Assembly: GCF_024752355.1 (NCBI RefSeq)
Contig: NZ_JANTHZ010000015.1
Span: forward strand, 1-64,000
DNA: 64,000 bases
Reading direction: 5' to 3'
Source of the DNA: Ancylobacter mangrovi
GTDB taxonomy: Bacteria; Pseudomonadota; Alphaproteobacteria; Rhizobiales; Xanthobacteraceae
Shown here: one piece after another, positions 16,517-30,130 of the stretch
How positions within the stretch are numbered: the first letter of the stretch is position 1
How the letters are laid out: each line of letters starts with the position of its first letter
Notes under the pieces: model-generated
Database searches by the model: none
What the model was told of the DNA's origin: nothing
The model's input: the letters and a program-made list of their open reading frames with translations, nothing else
Program-made: the position numbers and the translations under genes

Positions 16517-18205
16517 TCATACCGTGATGACGAGCACATGGCAGAGCGGCTTCTTGCCCCATGAGGCATTCAGCGCGCCGCGCACGGCCCGTGTGAGCGA
16601 TTCCGCCACCGCGTCGGGATCGCGCCGGCGCGGCTTGGGCAGGCCGTCCAGGCAATCGAGCACGGCATCCTCGATCACGTCGTCGAGCAGCTTGCCGCCG
16701 GAGCCGCGCTGGGGGACGCCCGACAGGTCGATCATCGGATCGCCGACCACCTCGCCCTTGGCGCTCATCGCCACCGCGACCGAGACCAGCCCGGCGAAGG
16801 ACATGCGCCGGCGCTCGGCGATCGAGGAATCAGCCGAGGCGACCAGCACGTGGCCGTCCTTGTAGAGACGCCCGACCGGCACCTCCTCGATCACCTCGGC
16901 GGCGAGCGCGGGATCGGCGCTGGCGAGGCGCACCATGTCGCCGTCGACGAGGCGCACGACCTCCCGCACGCCCGTTGCCCGGGCGAGATCGGCGTGCTCG
17001 GCGAGATGCAGCGGCTCGCCATGCACCGGCACAGAGACCTGCGGGCGCAGCCACTTGTACATCTGCTCGAGCTCGCCCCGGCGCGGATGGCCGGAGACGT
17101 GCACCAGCCCGTCGCGGTCGGTGATGACCTTCACCCCCTGCAGAACCAGCGCGTTGATGATGCGGTTCACCGCGCGCTCATTGCCGGGAATGGTGCGCGA
17201 GGAGAAGATCACCTGGTCGCCGGGCGAGAGCGCGATCTCGGGATGGTCGTCGTCGGCGATGCGGGCCAGCGCGGCGCGCGGCTCGCCCTGGCTGCCGGTG
17301 AGGATCGCCACCACCTTGTCGCGGGGCAGGAAGCCGTAGGCGTCCGCCGAGCGGAACGGGGGCAGGCCGTCGAGCAGGTGCTGCTCGCGCGCGACCGTGA
17401 TCACCCGCTCCATGGCGCGCCCGACCAGCACGCATTCGCGCCCGGTGCGCATCGCCGCCTCGGCGATGGAACGGATGCGCGCGACGTTGGAGGCGAAGGT
17501 GGTCACGGCGACCCGGTGCGGGGCCTTGCCGATCAGCTCCGCCAGCACGCCCTGAACGTCGGTCTCGGAGGGCGAGATGCCCTCGCGGATGGCATTGGTC
17601 GAATCGCAGACGACCGCGCGCACCCCCTCGTCGCCGAGCGCGGAGAAGCGCGCCGGGTCGGTGACGTTGCCGACCACGGGCGTCGGGTCGATCTTCCAGT
17701 CGCCCGTGTGCACGACGAGGCCGAGCGCGGTGCGCAGCCCCAGCGCGTGGCTGTCGGGAATGGAATGGGCGACCGGCAGGAACTCGACGTCGAACGGGCC
17801 GATCTGTGCCCGCCCGCCCGAGGGCACCACGTGGAAGGGGATCTTCGGCGCGCCCGGCTCGCCGAGCCGGCGCGCCTCCGCCAGCGCGTGGGTGAAAGGC
17901 GTCGTATAGACCGGGCAGCCGAGCTTCGGCCACAGGTCGACCAGCGCGCCGACATGGTCCTCATGGCCGTGGGTCAGCACCAGCCCGACGAGATTGCCGC
18001 GCTCGCGCTCCTCCTCGAGAAAGGCGACGTCCGGCATGATGATGTCGATGCCCGGAATTTCCGGCGGCGCGAAGGAGATGCCGAGGTCGACCGCGAGCCA
18101 TTTGCGCCGGTTCTTCGGGCCGTATCCATACACCCCGAGATTCATGCCGATCTCGCCGACACCTCCCAATGCGGCGAAAACCAACTCGTCCGGCGACTTG
18201 CTCAC
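16517..18205 (-). CDS. rnj: Ribonuclease J
   Basis: A 562-residue metallo-beta-lactamase/beta-CASP nuclease with 5' exonuclease and endonuclease activity in RNA decay and rRNA maturation. The metal site LTHGHEDHVGAL is near residue 80; further metal residues lie in PVAHSIPDSHA and VVHTGDWKID. The beta-CASP region (VAVTTFASNVARIRSI; VHVSGHPRRGEL) and the C-terminal domain complete it. It lies between birA and mce, the usual Rhizobiales order. Confidence 0.95.
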   Translation of the reverse strand: MSKSPDELVFAALGGVGEIGMNLGVYGYGPKNRRKWLAVDLGISFAPPEIPGIDIIMPDVAFLEEERERGNLVGLVLTHGHEDHVGALVDLWPKLGCPVYTTPFTHALAEARRLGEPGAPKIPFHVVPSGGRAQIGPFDVEFLPVAHSIPDSHALGLRTALGLVVHTGDWKIDPTPVVGNVTDPARFSALGDEGVRAVVCDSTNAIREGISPSETDVQGVLAELIGKAPHRVAVTTFASNVARIRSIAEAAMRTGRECVLVGRAMERVITVAREQHLLDGLPPFRSADAYGFLPRDKVVAILTGSQGEPRAALARIADDDHPEIALSPGDQVIFSSRTIPGNERAVNRIINALVLQGVKVITDRDGLVHVSGHPRRGELEQMYKWLRPQVSVPVHGEPLHLAEHADLARATGVREVVRLVDGDMVRLASADPALAAEVIEEVPVGRLYKDGHVLVASADSSIAERRRMSFAGLVSVAVAMSAKGEVVGDPMIDLSGVPQRGSGGKLLDDVIEDAVLDCLDGLPKPRRRDPDAVAESLTRAVRGALNASWGKKPLCHVLVITV

Positions 18206-18217
18206 TCAACTTGCCTT

Positions 18218-18973
18218 TCACGCCTGAGCGCCGGGCGACGGGAATACGTCGCCGGCGCTGATCGTCTCGCGCACGCCATCGGCGCGGCGCAGAACCATAG
18301 CACCGGAAAAGTCCAGCGCCTCGAACACTCCGCTGGCCTCGCGGTCGCCGAAGCGCACCGTCACCTCGCGCCCGAGGCCGGGCGCCCGCCGGATCCAGGC
18401 CTCGCGCGTCTCGTCGAAACCGGCGCCGCGCGCCCATTCGTCGAGCCGCGCGCGCAAGGCGAGGTCGAGCGCGCCGAGCATCTCCATCGGTGCGGTAGGA
18501 TAGCCCGCCGCCGCGAGGTCTGTCGTCGGATAGGGCGTATCGGCGGGGTGGTGCGCGCAATTGACGCCGAAGCCGATCACCGTCACCGGGCGTCCATCCG
18601 GCAGCACCGTGCCCTCCAGCAGGATGCCGGCGAGCTTGGCGCCGTCGATCAGAACGTCGTTCGGCCATTTGAGGCCGATGCGCAGCGGATCGATTCCCGT
18701 CACCGCCCGCACCGCGTCGTAGAGGCCGAGCGCGGAGACGAAGCAGAGCTCCGGCAGGCGGGCCGAGGGACCCGCATCCACCAGCAGCAGCGAGGCGTAG
18801 AGATTGCCGGGCTCGGACGTCCATGGCCGGCCGCGCCGGCCGCGCCCGCCGGTCTGGCGGTCGGCCACAAACCAACGTGGCGCAGGCCCCCTCGCCTGCG
18901 CCAGCGCTTCCGCATTGGTCGAGCCGATGCTCGGATAGTGAACGACCGGCGTCGCCCCCGGAACGCGGACCAT
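18218..18973 (-). CDS. birA: Biotin--[acetyl-CoA-carboxylase] ligase
   Basis: A 251-residue ligase that attaches biotin to carrier proteins. Motifs are ADRQTGGRGRRGRPWTS (biotinyl-AMP binding) and GLKWPNDVLI. It lacks the N-terminal DNA-binding domain of E. coli BirA, so it should not act as a repressor. It starts two bases after the nuoN stop and is followed by rnj, so it is in the nuo transcript. Confidence 0.94.
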   Translation of the reverse strand: MVRVPGATPVVHYPSIGSTNAEALAQARGPAPRWFVADRQTGGRGRRGRPWTSEPGNLYASLLLVDAGPSARLPELCFVSALGLYDAVRAVTGIDPLRIGLKWPNDVLIDGAKLAGILLEGTVLPDGRPVTVIGFGVNCAHHPADTPYPTTDLAAAGYPTAPMEMLGALDLALRARLDEWARGAGFDETREAWIRRAPGLGREVTVRFGDREASGVFEALDFSGAMVLRRADGVRETISAGDVFPSPGAQA

Positions 18974-18975
18974 CC

Positions 18976-20403
18976 CTAGAAGAGCGCCCTCGCCGCCGCG
19001 CCCGCCGCCGCCAGCAGCGGCGCGGGATAGACGAAGAACAGCAGCGTGAACAGGCCGGCGATACCGAGCACCGCACGCAGCTCGGTCGGCATCGGCTCGA
19101 ACGCCTCGGCGGGCTCGTCGAAATACATCACCTTGACGATGCGCAGATAGTAGAAGGCGCCCACCACGCTCGACAGCACGCCGATCACCGCCAGCGTGTA
19201 GAGCCCGGCCTGGATGGCGGCGAGGAACACGTAGTACTTCGCCAGGAAGCCGGCGAGCGGGGGGATGCCCGCCAGCGAGAACATGAGCGCCGCCAGCAGG
19301 AACGCCTTCACCGGGCTGGTGCGGGCGAGCCCGGCGAGGTCGTCATAGTTCTCGACCATGCCCTCCTTGCGCCGCATCGACAGGATGCAGGCGAAGGTGC
19401 CGAGCGTCATCGCCACATAGATGGTCATGTAGACCAGCACGCCGCGCACGCCCTGCTCGGTGCCGGCCGCGAGGCCGACCAGCGCGTAGCCCATGTGGCC
19501 GATCGAGGAATAGGCCATCAGGCGCTTGATGTTGCGCTGGCCAATCGCCGCGAAGGAGCCGAGCAGCATGGAGGCGATGGAGACGAAGACGACGATCTGC
19601 TGCCACTGGTGGACGACATGCGGCAGCGCCTCGATCGCCACCCGCACGAACACGGCCATGGCCGCGACCTTCGGCGCGCCGGCGAAGAAGGTCGTGACGG
19701 GCGTGGGCGCGCCCTCATAGACGTCCGGCGTCCACATGTGGAACGGCACCGCCGAGACCTTGAAGCACAGCCCCGCGAAGATGAAGACGATGCCGAAGAT
19801 CAGGCCGAGCGTCGGCTCCTGCGCCGCGGCGGCGATGTGCAGGAAGTTGACCGAGCCGGTGAAGCCGTAGATCAGCGAGGCGCCGTAGAGCAGCATGCCC
19901 GAGGACAGCGCGCCGAGGACGAAATATTTGAGGCCCGCTTCCGTCGAGCGCACGGAATCGCGGTTGTTGGCCGCGACCACGTAGAGCGCGAGGCTCATCA
20001 GCTCGAGGCCCATATAGAGTGCGATCAGGTCGCCGGCCGAGATCAGCATCATCATGCCGAGCGTCGACAGGATGACCAGGATCGCGAACTCGAACCGGGC
20101 CTGCTTCTCCACCTTCAGCCAGTCGACCGACATGGCGAGCGTGCTGCCCGCCGCCAGCAGCGCCAGCACCTTGAGGAAGCGCGCATAGGCGTCGAGCTGG
20201 AAGCTGCCGTTGAACAGCGTCGCCTCGGACGGGCCGAGGATCACCAGCACCAGCGCCGCGAAGATCGCCGCGAGCGCGAGGCCGTTGACGGTGTCGGTCG
20301 ACTTCGGCCCGGCGATGGCGCCGAACAGGATGAGGATGACGGCGGAAACGGCCAGCAGCAGTTCGGGCAGCGCGGGACCGAGCGCGGACAGGGTGAAGAT
20401 CAT
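18976..20403 (-). CDS. nuoN: NADH-quinone oxidoreductase subunit N
   Basis: A 475-residue antiporter-like proton-pumping subunit of complex I with about 14 helices. The key lysine and glutamate segments appear in [16 protein letters not shown] and [19 protein letters not shown]; the loop [22 protein letters not shown] is diagnostic. Last gene of the nuo set, 31 nt after nuoM. Confidence 0.96.
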   Translation of the reverse strand: MIFTLSALGPALPELLLAVSAVILILFGAIAGPKSTDTVNGLALAAIFAALVLVILGPSEATLFNGSFQLDAYARFLKVLALLAAGSTLAMSVDWLKVEKQARFEFAILVILSTLGMMMLISAGDLIALYMGLELMSLALYVVAANNRDSVRSTEAGLKYFVLGALSSGMLLYGASLIYGFTGSVNFLHIAAAAQEPTLGLIFGIVFIFAGLCFKVSAVPFHMWTPDVYEGAPTPVTTFFAGAPKVAAMAVFVRVAIEALPHVVHQWQQIVVFVSIASMLLGSFAAIGQRNIKRLMAYSSIGHMGYALVGLAAGTEQGVRGVLVYMTIYVAMTLGTFACILSMRRKEGMVENYDDLAGLARTSPVKAFLLAALMFSLAGIPPLAGFLAKYYVFLAAIQAGLYTLAVIGVLSSVVGAFYYLRIVKVMYFDEPAEAFEPMPTELRAVLGIAGLFTLLFFVYPAPLLAAAGAAARALF

Positions 20404-20434
20404 GAGCGGGGCTCCGCGGGGCTCTCGGTTCGGG

Positions 20435-21949
20435 TCACGGCAGCATCAGGCTCGCGGCCTTCACGGCGCCGCTCGCCATGTCGGCGCGCGCCATGATGGC
20501 GTTCACCGCGACATTGCAGGCGTCGAGGATCGGCTGCGGCCAGATGCCGAACAGGATGGTGAAGAACAGCAGCGGAATCAGGGAGAGCATCTCGCGATGG
20601 TTGAGGTCGAGGATGCTCTTGAGGCTCTCCTTCTCCAGCGGCCCGAAGATCACGCGGCGGTAGAGCCACAGCGCGTAGCAGGCGGACAGGATGACGCCGC
20701 TGGTGGCGAAGAACGCCACCCAGCTGTTCCGGCCGAAGGTCGCGATCAGGGTCAGGAACTCGCCGATGAAGCCCGAGGTGCCCGGCAGGCCGACATTGGC
20801 CATGGTGAACACCATGAACACCGTGGCGTAGATCGGCATGCGGTGCACGAGCCCGCCATAGGCCGCGATCTCGCGGGTGTGCATGCGGTCGTAGACCACG
20901 CCCACGCACAGGAACAGCGCGCCGGAGACGAAGCCGTGGCTCACCATCTGGAACACCGCGCCCTGGATGCCGGCCTGGGTCAGGGTGAAGATGCCCATCG
21001 TCACGTAGCCCATATGGGCGACCGAGGAATAGGCGATCAGCTTCTTGATGTCCTCCTGCATCAGGGCGACCAGCGAGGTGTAGACGATCGCGATCACCGA
21101 GAGCGTGAAGACGAAGGGCGCGAAATAGGCCGACGCCTCCGGGAACATGGGCAGGCTGAAGCGCAGGAAGCCGTAGCCGCCCATCTTCAGCAGGATGCCG
21201 GCCAGGATCACCGAACCGGCGGTCGGCGCCTCCACATGCGCGTCCGGCAGCCAGGTGTGCACCGGCCACATCGGCATCTTCACCGCGAAGGAGGCGAAGA
21301 ACGCCAGCCACAACCACTTCTGCATGCCGGACGGGAAGTTGAAGTGCAGCAGCGAGACGATGTCGGTGGTGCCCGACTGCCAGTACATGGCCATGATGGC
21401 GAGCATCATGAGCACCGAGCCCGCCAGCGTGTAGAGGAAGAACTTGAACGTCGCGTAGATGCGCCGCTTGCCGCCCCAGATGCCGATGATGATGAACATC
21501 GGGATCAGGCCGCCTTCGAAGAAGATGTAGAACTGCAGCAGGTCCAGCGACGAGAAGGTGCCGATCATCAGCGTCTCGAGCACCAGGAAGCAGATCATGT
21601 ACTCCTTGACGCGGAGCTGGATCGACTCCCAGCTCGCCAGGATGCACATCGGCATCAGGAGCGTGGTGAGCAGGACGAAGGGCAGCGAGATGCCGTCCAC
21701 GCCCATGCGGTAGGCCGCGATGTCGCCGATCCAGCTCCGCGTCTCCACGAACTGGAACTCGGTCGCCGACGGATCGAAGCCGAGCAGCAGCAGCAGCGAG
21801 ATGACGAAGGTCACCAGCGTCGCCCACAGGGCGACCCAGCGCGCATTGCGCTTGGCGACCTCGTCGTCGCCACGGATCATCAGCACGATGAGAAGCGCGC
21901 CGACCAGGGGCAGGAAGGTGACGACGGAGAGAATGGGCCAGTCGTACAT
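20435..21949 (-). CDS. nuoM: NADH-quinone oxidoreductase subunit M
   Basis: A 504-residue antiporter-like membrane subunit of complex I. Diagnostic parts are [37 protein letters not shown] and [20 protein letters not shown]. The start ATG overlaps the nuoL stop by one base (TGATG), indicating coupled translation. Confidence 0.96.
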   Translation of the reverse strand: MYDWPILSVVTFLPLVGALLIVLMIRGDDEVAKRNARWVALWATLVTFVISLLLLLGFDPSATEFQFVETRSWIGDIAAYRMGVDGISLPFVLLTTLLMPMCILASWESIQLRVKEYMICFLVLETLMIGTFSSLDLLQFYIFFEGGLIPMFIIIGIWGGKRRIYATFKFFLYTLAGSVLMMLAIMAMYWQSGTTDIVSLLHFNFPSGMQKWLWLAFFASFAVKMPMWPVHTWLPDAHVEAPTAGSVILAGILLKMGGYGFLRFSLPMFPEASAYFAPFVFTLSVIAIVYTSLVALMQEDIKKLIAYSSVAHMGYVTMGIFTLTQAGIQGAVFQMVSHGFVSGALFLCVGVVYDRMHTREIAAYGGLVHRMPIYATVFMVFTMANVGLPGTSGFIGEFLTLIATFGRNSWVAFFATSGVILSACYALWLYRRVIFGPLEKESLKSILDLNHREMLSLIPLLFFTILFGIWPQPILDACNVAVNAIMARADMASGAVKAASLMLP

Positions 21950-23880
21950 CAGTGCGCGCCCCCGAACATGAACCAGGTGATGAGGGCCGCGACGCCCACC
22001 AGCATCACGAACGCATAGTGATAGAGATAGCCGGTCTGCAGCCGGATCACCCGGTTGGTGACGTCGACCACGCGGGCCGACACGCCGTTCGGGCCGTAGC
22101 CGTCGATGACGCGGATGTCGCCCTGCTTCCAGAGGAAGTTGCCGAGCCACTTCGTGGTGCGCACGAACAGGAAGTCGTAGATCTCGTCGAAGTACCACTT
22201 GTTCAGCAGGAAGCGGTACAGCACGTCGTTCTGCTTCGCGAGCGCCTTCGGCACCGCCGGGTTGGCGATGTACATCCAGTAGGCGGTGAGGAAGCCCAGC
22301 GCCATCATCGCCGTCGGCGCCCATTTGGCCCAGCCGGGAATGTGGTGCATCTCCTCGAGGATCTTGTTCTCCGGCCCCATGAAGATCGCTTCGCGGAAGA
22401 ACTGATCGACGTCGTGCCCCACGAAATACGGGTACAGGATCATGCCGGCGAAGAGCGCGCCCAGCGAAAGCACGCCCAGCGGGATCAGCATGGTCTTGGG
22501 AGATTCGTGCACGTGATCATATGTGTGATGATCCGCGCGCGTCTCGCCGTGGAAGGTCATGAACATCTGCCGCCAGGTGTAGAAGGCGGTCAGCGCCGCG
22601 GCGGCGACGGTCAGCACCCAGGCATAGGTCGCGAACGGGCTGCTGCTGACGAAGGCGGTCTCGATGATCGCGTCCTTCGAGTAGTAGCCCGCGGTGAAGG
22701 GGAAGCCCGTTAGCGCGAGGCCGCCGATCATCATGGTGCCGTAGGTGAACGGGATCTTCCGCCACAGCCCGCCCATGTGCCGCATGTCCTGCTCGTGGTG
22801 CATCGCCGTGATGACCGAGCCGGCGGCAAGGAACAGCAGCGCCTTGAAGAAGCCGTGCGTCAGCAGGTGGAAGACGCCGACCGAATAGGCCCCCGTGCCG
22901 AGTGCGGTGAACATGTAGCCCAGCTGCGAACAGGTCGAGTAGGCGATGACGCGCTTGATGTCGTTCTGCACGCAGCCGATCGTCGCCGCGAAGAAGGCGG
23001 TCGAGGCGCCGACGAACAGCACCACGTTGAGCGCGGTCTGCGACAGTTCGAACAGCGGCGACAGGCGCGCCACCATGAACACGCCGGCGGTGACCATGGT
23101 CGCGGCGTGGATGAGCGCCGACACCGGGGTCGGGCCTTCCATCGCGTCCGGCAGCCAGGTGTGCAGGCCGAGCTGGGCTGACTTGCCCATCGCGCCGACG
23201 AACAGCAGCAGGCAGATGATGGTCGGCGCGTGCCATTCATGGCCGAGGAACAGGATGTTCTTGTCGACCAGCGAAGGCGCGCTGGCGAACACCTGCTCGA
23301 ACGCGACCGAGCCGGTCATCATGAAGACGGCGAAGATGCCGAGCGCGAAGCCGAAGTCGCCCACGCGGTTGACGATGAACGCCTTCATCGCGGCGGCGCA
23401 GGCCGAGGGCTTGTCGTACCAGAAGCCGATCAGCAGGTAGGAGGCGAGGCCCACCCCTTCCCAGCCGAAGAACAGCTGCACCAGGTTGTCGCTGGTCACC
23501 AGCGTCAGCATGGCGAAGGTGAACAGCGAGAGATAGGCGAAGAAGCGCGGCCGGCTCGGGTCCTCGTGCATGTACCCCATCGAATAGAGGTGCACGAGCG
23601 CCGAGACGGTGGTGACCAGGATCAGCATGACCGCGGTGAGCGAGTCGACCCGGATCGCCCAAGTGACGTCGAGCCCGCCGGTCGACATCCAGGTGAACAG
23701 CTCGACCGTGCCGTCCTCGCCCCCGAAGGTGGTGCGGAAGAACACGATCCAGGCGAAGAAGGCGGCGATGAAGAGCAGCGTCGTGGTGACGAGCTCCGAC
23801 GCGCGCGCGCCGATCATCCGCCCGAACAGTCCAGCAATCAGGAAGCCGAGCAGGGGGAGGAAAACGATGACCTGATACAT
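21949..23880 (-). CDS. nuoL: NADH-quinone oxidoreductase subunit L
   Basis: A 643-residue distal antiporter-like subunit with the long lateral helix at the C-terminus. Typical motifs are [19 protein letters not shown] and [20 protein letters not shown]. Full length for the family. It lies ten bases after nuoK and overlaps nuoM by one base. Confidence 0.96.
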   Translation of the reverse strand: MYQVIVFLPLLGFLIAGLFGRMIGARASELVTTTLLFIAAFFAWIVFFRTTFGGEDGTVELFTWMSTGGLDVTWAIRVDSLTAVMLILVTTVSALVHLYSMGYMHEDPSRPRFFAYLSLFTFAMLTLVTSDNLVQLFFGWEGVGLASYLLIGFWYDKPSACAAAMKAFIVNRVGDFGFALGIFAVFMMTGSVAFEQVFASAPSLVDKNILFLGHEWHAPTIICLLLFVGAMGKSAQLGLHTWLPDAMEGPTPVSALIHAATMVTAGVFMVARLSPLFELSQTALNVVLFVGASTAFFAATIGCVQNDIKRVIAYSTCSQLGYMFTALGTGAYSVGVFHLLTHGFFKALLFLAAGSVITAMHHEQDMRHMGGLWRKIPFTYGTMMIGGLALTGFPFTAGYYSKDAIIETAFVSSSPFATYAWVLTVAAAALTAFYTWRQMFMTFHGETRADHHTYDHVHESPKTMLIPLGVLSLGALFAGMILYPYFVGHDVDQFFREAIFMGPENKILEEMHHIPGWAKWAPTAMMALGFLTAYWMYIANPAVPKALAKQNDVLYRFLLNKWYFDEIYDFLFVRTTKWLGNFLWKQGDIRVIDGYGPNGVSARVVDVTNRVIRLQTGYLYHYAFVMLVGVAALITWFMFGGAH

Positions 23881-23890
23881 GAAAGGCCCC

Positions 23891-24199
23891 TCACCCCTTC
23901 ATCGTGTTGATGTCCTCGACGGCGATCGAACCGCGATTGCGGTAGAACACCACGAGGATGGCGAGGCCGATGGCGGCCTCGGCGGCGGCCACCGTCAGCA
24001 CGAACAGAGCGAAGATCTGGCCGGTGATGTTGCCGAGGAAGGCGGAGAAGGCGACGAAGTTGATGTTCACCGCCAGCAGGATCAGCTCAACCGACATCAG
24101 GATGACGATGACGTTCTTCCGGTTGAGGAAGATGCCGAGCGTGCCGAGCGTGAACAGGATGGCCGCGACGGTCAGGTAGTGCGGAAGTCCGATTCCCAT
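23891..24199 (-). CDS. nuoK: NADH-quinone oxidoreductase subunit K
   Basis: A 102-residue three-helix subunit. [18 protein letters not shown] carries the conserved membrane glutamate and [18 protein letters not shown] the second. The start at 24199 lies two bases after the nuoJ stop; longer readings upstream run through nuoJ in the wrong frame. Confidence 0.96.
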   Translation of the reverse strand: MGIGLPHYLTVAAILFTLGTLGIFLNRKNVIVILMSVELILLAVNINFVAFSAFLGNITGQIFALFVLTVAAAEAAIGLAILVVFYRNRGSIAVEDINTMKG

Positions 24200-24201
24200 G
24201 G

Positions 24202-24807
24202 TCACAGCCCCTTGCCCGACGGCACCTTGACGACGTCGATCGCCGCCGCCTTGGTGCGTGCGTTCTGCACCGGGATGCTCTGGCGCTTGACGTTCGTCTT
24301 GTGGCGCAGCGTCAGCACGATCGCGCCGATCATCGCCACCAGCAGCACCAGCCCCGCCGCCTGGAAGAAGTAGACGTAGTCGGTGTAGAGCACCCGGCCG
24401 ATCTGGACCGTGTTCGACACGCCGGCCGCGGCCGGCAGCACCGCCCCGGTCACCCCCTCGCCGAAGGTCCAGGAGCCGAACACCAGCACCAGCTCGGCGA
24501 GGAAGACGAGGCCGACCAGCGCGCCCACCGGCAGGTACTGCAGGAAGCCCTGGCGCAGCTCGACGAAGTCGACGTCGAGCATCATCACCACGAACAGGAA
24601 CAGCACCGCGACCGCGCCGACATAGACCACCACCAGCAGCATGGCGAGGAACTCGGCGCCGATCAGGATGAACAGCCCGGCCGCGTTGACGAAGGTCAGG
24701 ATCAGGAACAGCACGGAATGAACGGGGTTCCGCGACGCGATGACCATGAAGGCCGACGCCACCGCGACGGCGGCGAAGAGATAGAAGAACAGCGCGGCGA
24801 GGCTCAT
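24202..24807 (-). CDS. nuoJ: NADH-quinone oxidoreductase subunit J
   Basis: A 201-residue five-helix subunit. Family sequences include [20 protein letters not shown] and [20 protein letters not shown]. It lies between nuoI and nuoK. The 111-nt gap to nuoI is the longest in this part of the operon and holds no convincing gene. Confidence 0.95.
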   Translation of the reverse strand: MSLAALFFYLFAAVAVASAFMVIASRNPVHSVLFLILTFVNAAGLFILIGAEFLAMLLVVVYVGAVAVLFLFVVMMLDVDFVELRQGFLQYLPVGALVGLVFLAELVLVFGSWTFGEGVTGAVLPAAAGVSNTVQIGRVLYTDYVYFFQAAGLVLLVAMIGAIVLTLRHKTNVKRQSIPVQNARTKAAAIDVVKVPSGKGL

Positions 24808-24918
24808 GTCCGGCTCCCCCTGACCCGTCCTGCCGCACGGACAGCCCGTCCGCCGGCAGCGCTCGCCTTTACGGCTTCTCTCGTCACGATCTTCACGTCG
24901 TCCAATCCCTTGCGTCGC

Positions 24919-25407
24919 TCAACGGTATGGTGCGTCGAGCACCATGTTCCGTGCGATTTCTCGCTCCCAGCGGTCGCCATTGGCGAGCAGCTTGGCCTTG
25001 TCGTAGTAGAGTTCCTCGCGGGTCTCGGTGGCGAACTCGAAGTTCGGCCCCTCGACGATGGCATCGACCGGGCAGGCCTCCTGGCAGAAGCCGCAATAGA
25101 TGCACTTCACCATGTCGATGTCGTAACGCGTGGTGCGGCGGGTGCCGTCGTTGCGGCGCGGGCCGGCCTCGATGGTGATGGCCTGCGCCGGGCAGATCGC
25201 CTCGCACAGCTTGCACGCGATGCAGCGCTCCTCGCCGTTCGGATAGCGGCGCAGCGCGTGCTCGCCGCGGAAGCGCGGGCTCACCGGCCCCTTCTCGAAC
25301 GGGTAGTTCAGCGTCGACTTCGGCTTGAAGAAGTAGCGCATCGCCAGGAAGAACGCCGAGACGAACTCGGTGAGCAGCAGCTGGCGGGCCGCCAGGTCCA
25401 ATCTCAT
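24919..25407 (-). CDS. nuoI: NADH-quinone oxidoreductase subunit I
   Basis: A 162-residue ferredoxin-like subunit carrying two 4Fe-4S clusters (N6a, N6b). The cysteine sets are in [18 protein letters not shown] and [17 protein letters not shown]. Its N-terminal helix lies along the membrane arm. It follows a small membrane protein gene by ten bases. Confidence 0.97.
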   Translation of the reverse strand: MRLDLAARQLLLTEFVSAFFLAMRYFFKPKSTLNYPFEKGPVSPRFRGEHALRRYPNGEERCIACKLCEAICPAQAITIEAGPRRNDGTRRTTRYDIDMVKCIYCGFCQEACPVDAIVEGPNFEFATETREELYYDKAKLLANGDRWEREIARNMVLDAPYR

Positions 25408-25417
25408 GTCGCTCTCC

Positions 25418-25681
25418 TCACTCGGCCATGGCCGCGGCGAGGCCGAAGCCCACCAGCGGCATGGAGACGGCGAACACCCGGATCACCGTCTTCCACCAGG
25501 AAACCACGCCCTCCAGCTGCTCACGGCTCAGCTTGCGGGCTTCTCGGGAACCGCGGATCGACAATTCCATCATCCGCGGCAGGATGAACCACTCGGCCGC
25601 CCCGAGCAGGGCGCCGATCAGCGCCCCCGCCCAGGCCACCGCCGAGGCTTCGAACAGGATCGCAAGCGCACCCTCGCTCAT
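25418..25681 (-). CDS. Small membrane protein inserted in the nuo operon
   Basis: An 87-residue protein encoded between nuoH and nuoI, one base after the nuoH stop and ten before nuoI. It has two hydrophobic segments: [20 protein letters not shown] and, near the end, [20 protein letters not shown]. Between them is a polar helix rich in Arg, Glu and Lys. It is not one of the fourteen standard subunits and I do not recognise the family. Tight packing implies co-expression with complex I, perhaps as an accessory or assembly factor; that is inference. Confidence 0.8.
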   Translation of the reverse strand: MSEGALAILFEASAVAWAGALIGALLGAAEWFILPRMMELSIRGSREARKLSREQLEGVVSWWKTVIRVFAVSMPLVGFGLAAAMAE

Positions 25682-25682
25682 C

Positions 25683-26720
25683 TCAACCTCCCGCCCCGGG
25701 CGCCAGGCCCGAGAAGTGCAGCACGCCCGCGACCAGCACGACCATGAACAGCGAGATCGGCAGGAACACCTTCCAGCCGAGACGCATGAGCTGGTCGTAG
25801 CGGTAGCGCGGGACCATCGCCTTCACCATGGCGAACATGAAGAAGACCAGCAGAACCTTGAGCAGGAACCAGATCACGCCCGGCACCCAGGTGAAGGGCG
25901 CGAAGGGCAGCGGCGGCAGCCAGCCGCCCATGAACAGGATCGCGGTCAGCGCGCACATGGTCATGATCGCCACGTACTCGCCGAGCATGAACATCATGTA
26001 CGGGGTCGAGCCGTACTCGACCATGAAGCCGGCTACGAGCTCGGATTCCGCCTCGCCCAGGTCGAAGGGCGGGCGGTTCGTCTCGGCCAGTGCCGAGATG
26101 AAGAAGATCACGAACATCGGGAACAGCGGCAGCCAGTACCAGCCGAGGATGCCGTAGCGGGTGTTCTGCGCCTCGACGATCGCCGACAGGTTCAGCGAGC
26201 CCGCGCACATCAGCACGGTGACGATGACGAAGCCGATCGACACCTCGTAGGAGACCATCTGCGCCGCCGCGCGCAGCGCGGAGAGGAACGGGTACTTCGA
26301 GTTCGACGCCCAGCCGCCCATGATGACGCCGTACACGCCGAGCGAGGAGATCGCGAAGATGTAGAGCACGCCGACATTGATGTCGGCCACCACCCAGCCG
26401 GCGTCGAGCGGCACCACCGCCCAGGCCGCCAGCGCCAGCAGGCAGGTGACGAAGGGCGCGAGCAGGAACACGCCCTTGTTCGACCCGTCCGGGACAACCG
26501 GCTCCTTCAGCACGAACTTGATGAGGTCGGCGAAGGACTGGAACAGGCCGAACGGCCCGACCACGTTGGGCCCGCGCCGCATCTGCACCGCCGCCCAGAT
26601 CTTGCGGTCGGCGAGCAGCACATAGGCCACCACGATCAGCAGCCCGACCAGGAGCGCCAGGCTCTGGGCGAGGATGATGACGACCTGGATGAGAGTGTCG
26701 AGCCAGCTTGTGTTGGTCAT
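25683..26720 (-). CDS. nuoH: NADH-quinone oxidoreductase subunit H
   Basis: A 345-residue eight-helix membrane subunit forming much of the quinone channel. Diagnostic sequences are [40 protein letters not shown] and [20 protein letters not shown]. It lies ten bases after nuoG. Confidence 0.97.
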   Translation of the reverse strand: MTNTSWLDTLIQVVIILAQSLALLVGLLIVVAYVLLADRKIWAAVQMRRGPNVVGPFGLFQSFADLIKFVLKEPVVPDGSNKGVFLLAPFVTCLLALAAWAVVPLDAGWVVADINVGVLYIFAISSLGVYGVIMGGWASNSKYPFLSALRAAAQMVSYEVSIGFVIVTVLMCAGSLNLSAIVEAQNTRYGILGWYWLPLFPMFVIFFISALAETNRPPFDLGEAESELVAGFMVEYGSTPYMMFMLGEYVAIMTMCALTAILFMGGWLPPLPFAPFTWVPGVIWFLLKVLLVFFMFAMVKAMVPRYRYDQLMRLGWKVFLPISLFMVVLVAGVLHFSGLAPGAGG

Positions 26721-26730
26721 GCTCTCCCCC

Positions 26731-28809
26731 TCACTCGGCCGCCGCCGCGAGGCGGCTATGGGCGAGCGCCGAGCACTCGGCCATCACCGCCGAGGCGCGG
26801 GCGATCGGGTTGGTGAGATAGAATTCGGTGACGGCGGCACGGAACGGCGCCCGCTCCGGCGTGCCGCCCAGCCCCGCCAGCGCGACGATCGCCGCCTGGC
26901 CGGCCGGCTCGACATGGTCGAGCCGGGCAAGGTGCGGGAACGCCGCGTAGAGCTTGACGCGCAGCTCCGAGAGGTTGTCGAACGGCAGGCGCTGGCCGAG
27001 TACGTCGGACAGCGCGCGCAGCACCGCCCAGTCCTCGCGCGCCTCGCCCGGCGGGAACGCCGCGCGATTGGCGAGCTGGGCCCGGCCTTCCGTGTTCACA
27101 TAGGTGCCGGACTTTTCCGTGTAGGCCGCGCCCGGCAGGATGACGTCGGCGCGGTGGGCGCCGCGATCGCCATGGGTGCCGAGATAGACCACGAAGGCGC
27201 CCGGCGCGATGTCGATCTCGTCCGCGCCCAGCGCGAACAGCACGTCCACCCCGCCCGGATTGGTCATGGCGACGGCATCGAGACCGCCCTCGCCCGGCAC
27301 GGCGCCGACATCGAGCGCGCCGACGCGGGCCGCCGCGGTGTGCAGCACGCCGAAGCCGTCCCAGCCGTCCTTCACCGCGCCGACCGACACGGCGAGCCGG
27401 GCCGCGAGCGCGAGCACCGCCGCGCCGTCCGGCCGCGACAGGGCGCCCTGCCCGATCAGCACCAGCGGGCGCTGCGCGTTCTTGAGCGTGGTGGCGAAGG
27501 TGCCGTCGCCGACCAGGTCGGTCAGCGTATCCGCGCCGGCGCCGAGATAGTCATAGGGATAGGTCAGGTCGACATGCTCGCCGACGAGGCCGATCGGAAA
27601 ATTGCCCGCCAGCCAGCGCTTGCGGATGCGCGCGTTCAGCACGCTCGCCTCGCGGCGCGGATCGGCGCCGATGATCAGCAGCGCGTCCGCCTGCTCGATG
27701 CCGGCGATGGTCGGGTTGAACAGGTAGGAGGCGCGCCCCAGCGCGGGATCGAGCTTGGTCCCGTCCTGGCGGCAGTCGATATTGGCCGAGCCGAGCGCGC
27801 TCAGCAGCGACTTGAGCGCGAACGCCTCCTCGACCGAGGCGAGATCGCCCACCAGCCCGCCGATGCGGTTGCCGGGCACGCCCTTCATCTTCGCGGCGAT
27901 GGCGGCGAAGGCTTCCGGCCAGCTCGCCGGCTTAAGCCGGCCGCCGACGCGCACATAGGGGCGGTCGAGGCGCTGGGTCTTCAGGCCGTCCCAGATGTAG
28001 CGGGTCTTGTCGGAGATCCACTCCTCGTTCACGTCCTCGTTGAGGCGCGGCAGCACGCGCATCACCTCGCGCCCGCGGGTGTCGACGCGGATGTTGGAGC
28101 CGACCGCGTCCATCACGTCGATGGATTCGGTCTTCACCAGCTCCCACGGACGGGCGTGGAACGCGTAGGGGCGCTGGGTCAGCGCGCCGACCGGGCAGAG
28201 GTCGGCGACATTGCCCTGCAGCTCCGAGGACATCGCCGCCTCGAGATAGGTGGTGATCTCCATGTCCTCGCCGCGCCCGATGGCGCCGAGCTCGGCCACG
28301 CCCGCCACTTCCGTGGTGAAGCGCACGCAGCGCGTGCACTGGATGCAGCGCGTCATGGAGGTCTTGATCAGCGGGCCGATATACTTGTCCTCGACCGCGC
28401 GCTTGTTCTCGATGTAGCGGGACGTGTCCACGCCATAGGCCATGGCCTGATCCTGCAGGTCACATTCGCCGCCCTGGTCGCAGATCGGGCAATCCAGCGG
28501 GTGGTTGATGAGCAGGAACTCCATCACCCCCTCGCGCGCCTTCTTCACCATGGGGCTCTTGGTGAGCACCACGGGCGGCTCGCCGTTCGGGCCGGGGCGC
28601 AGGTCGCGCACATTCATGGCGCAGCTCGCCGTCGGCTTGGGCGGACCGCCCTTCACCTCGACCAGGCACATGCGGCAATTGCCGGCGATCGACAGGCGCT
28701 CGTGGAAGCAGAAGCGCGGAATCTCCGCGCCGGCCGCCTCGCACGCCTGGAGCAGCGTGTACTCCGGCGGAACATCAAGCTCGATGTCGTCAACGATGAT
28801 CTTAGCCAT
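26731..28809 (-). CDS. nuoG: NADH-quinone oxidoreductase subunit G
   Basis: A 692-residue iron-sulfur subunit of the NADH-oxidising arm. The N-terminal 2Fe-2S ferredoxin domain includes [20 protein letters not shown]; the His-Cys motif [19 protein letters not shown] and a further cluster [12 protein letters not shown] follow, then a molybdopterin-oxidoreductase-like domain. Length matches the alphaproteobacterial/mitochondrial form, shorter than in E. coli. Confidence 0.96.
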   Translation of the reverse strand: MAKIIVDDIELDVPPEYTLLQACEAAGAEIPRFCFHERLSIAGNCRMCLVEVKGGPPKPTASCAMNVRDLRPGPNGEPPVVLTKSPMVKKAREGVMEFLLINHPLDCPICDQGGECDLQDQAMAYGVDTSRYIENKRAVEDKYIGPLIKTSMTRCIQCTRCVRFTTEVAGVAELGAIGRGEDMEITTYLEAAMSSELQGNVADLCPVGALTQRPYAFHARPWELVKTESIDVMDAVGSNIRVDTRGREVMRVLPRLNEDVNEEWISDKTRYIWDGLKTQRLDRPYVRVGGRLKPASWPEAFAAIAAKMKGVPGNRIGGLVGDLASVEEAFALKSLLSALGSANIDCRQDGTKLDPALGRASYLFNPTIAGIEQADALLIIGADPRREASVLNARIRKRWLAGNFPIGLVGEHVDLTYPYDYLGAGADTLTDLVGDGTFATTLKNAQRPLVLIGQGALSRPDGAAVLALAARLAVSVGAVKDGWDGFGVLHTAAARVGALDVGAVPGEGGLDAVAMTNPGGVDVLFALGADEIDIAPGAFVVYLGTHGDRGAHRADVILPGAAYTEKSGTYVNTEGRAQLANRAAFPPGEAREDWAVLRALSDVLGQRLPFDNLSELRVKLYAAFPHLARLDHVEPAGQAAIVALAGLGGTPERAPFRAAVTEFYLTNPIARASAVMAECSALAHSRLAAAAE

Positions 28810-28818
28810 GATGCTCTC

Positions 28819-30120
<1,302 letters not shown>

Positions 30121-30130
30121 GGTTCGCTCC

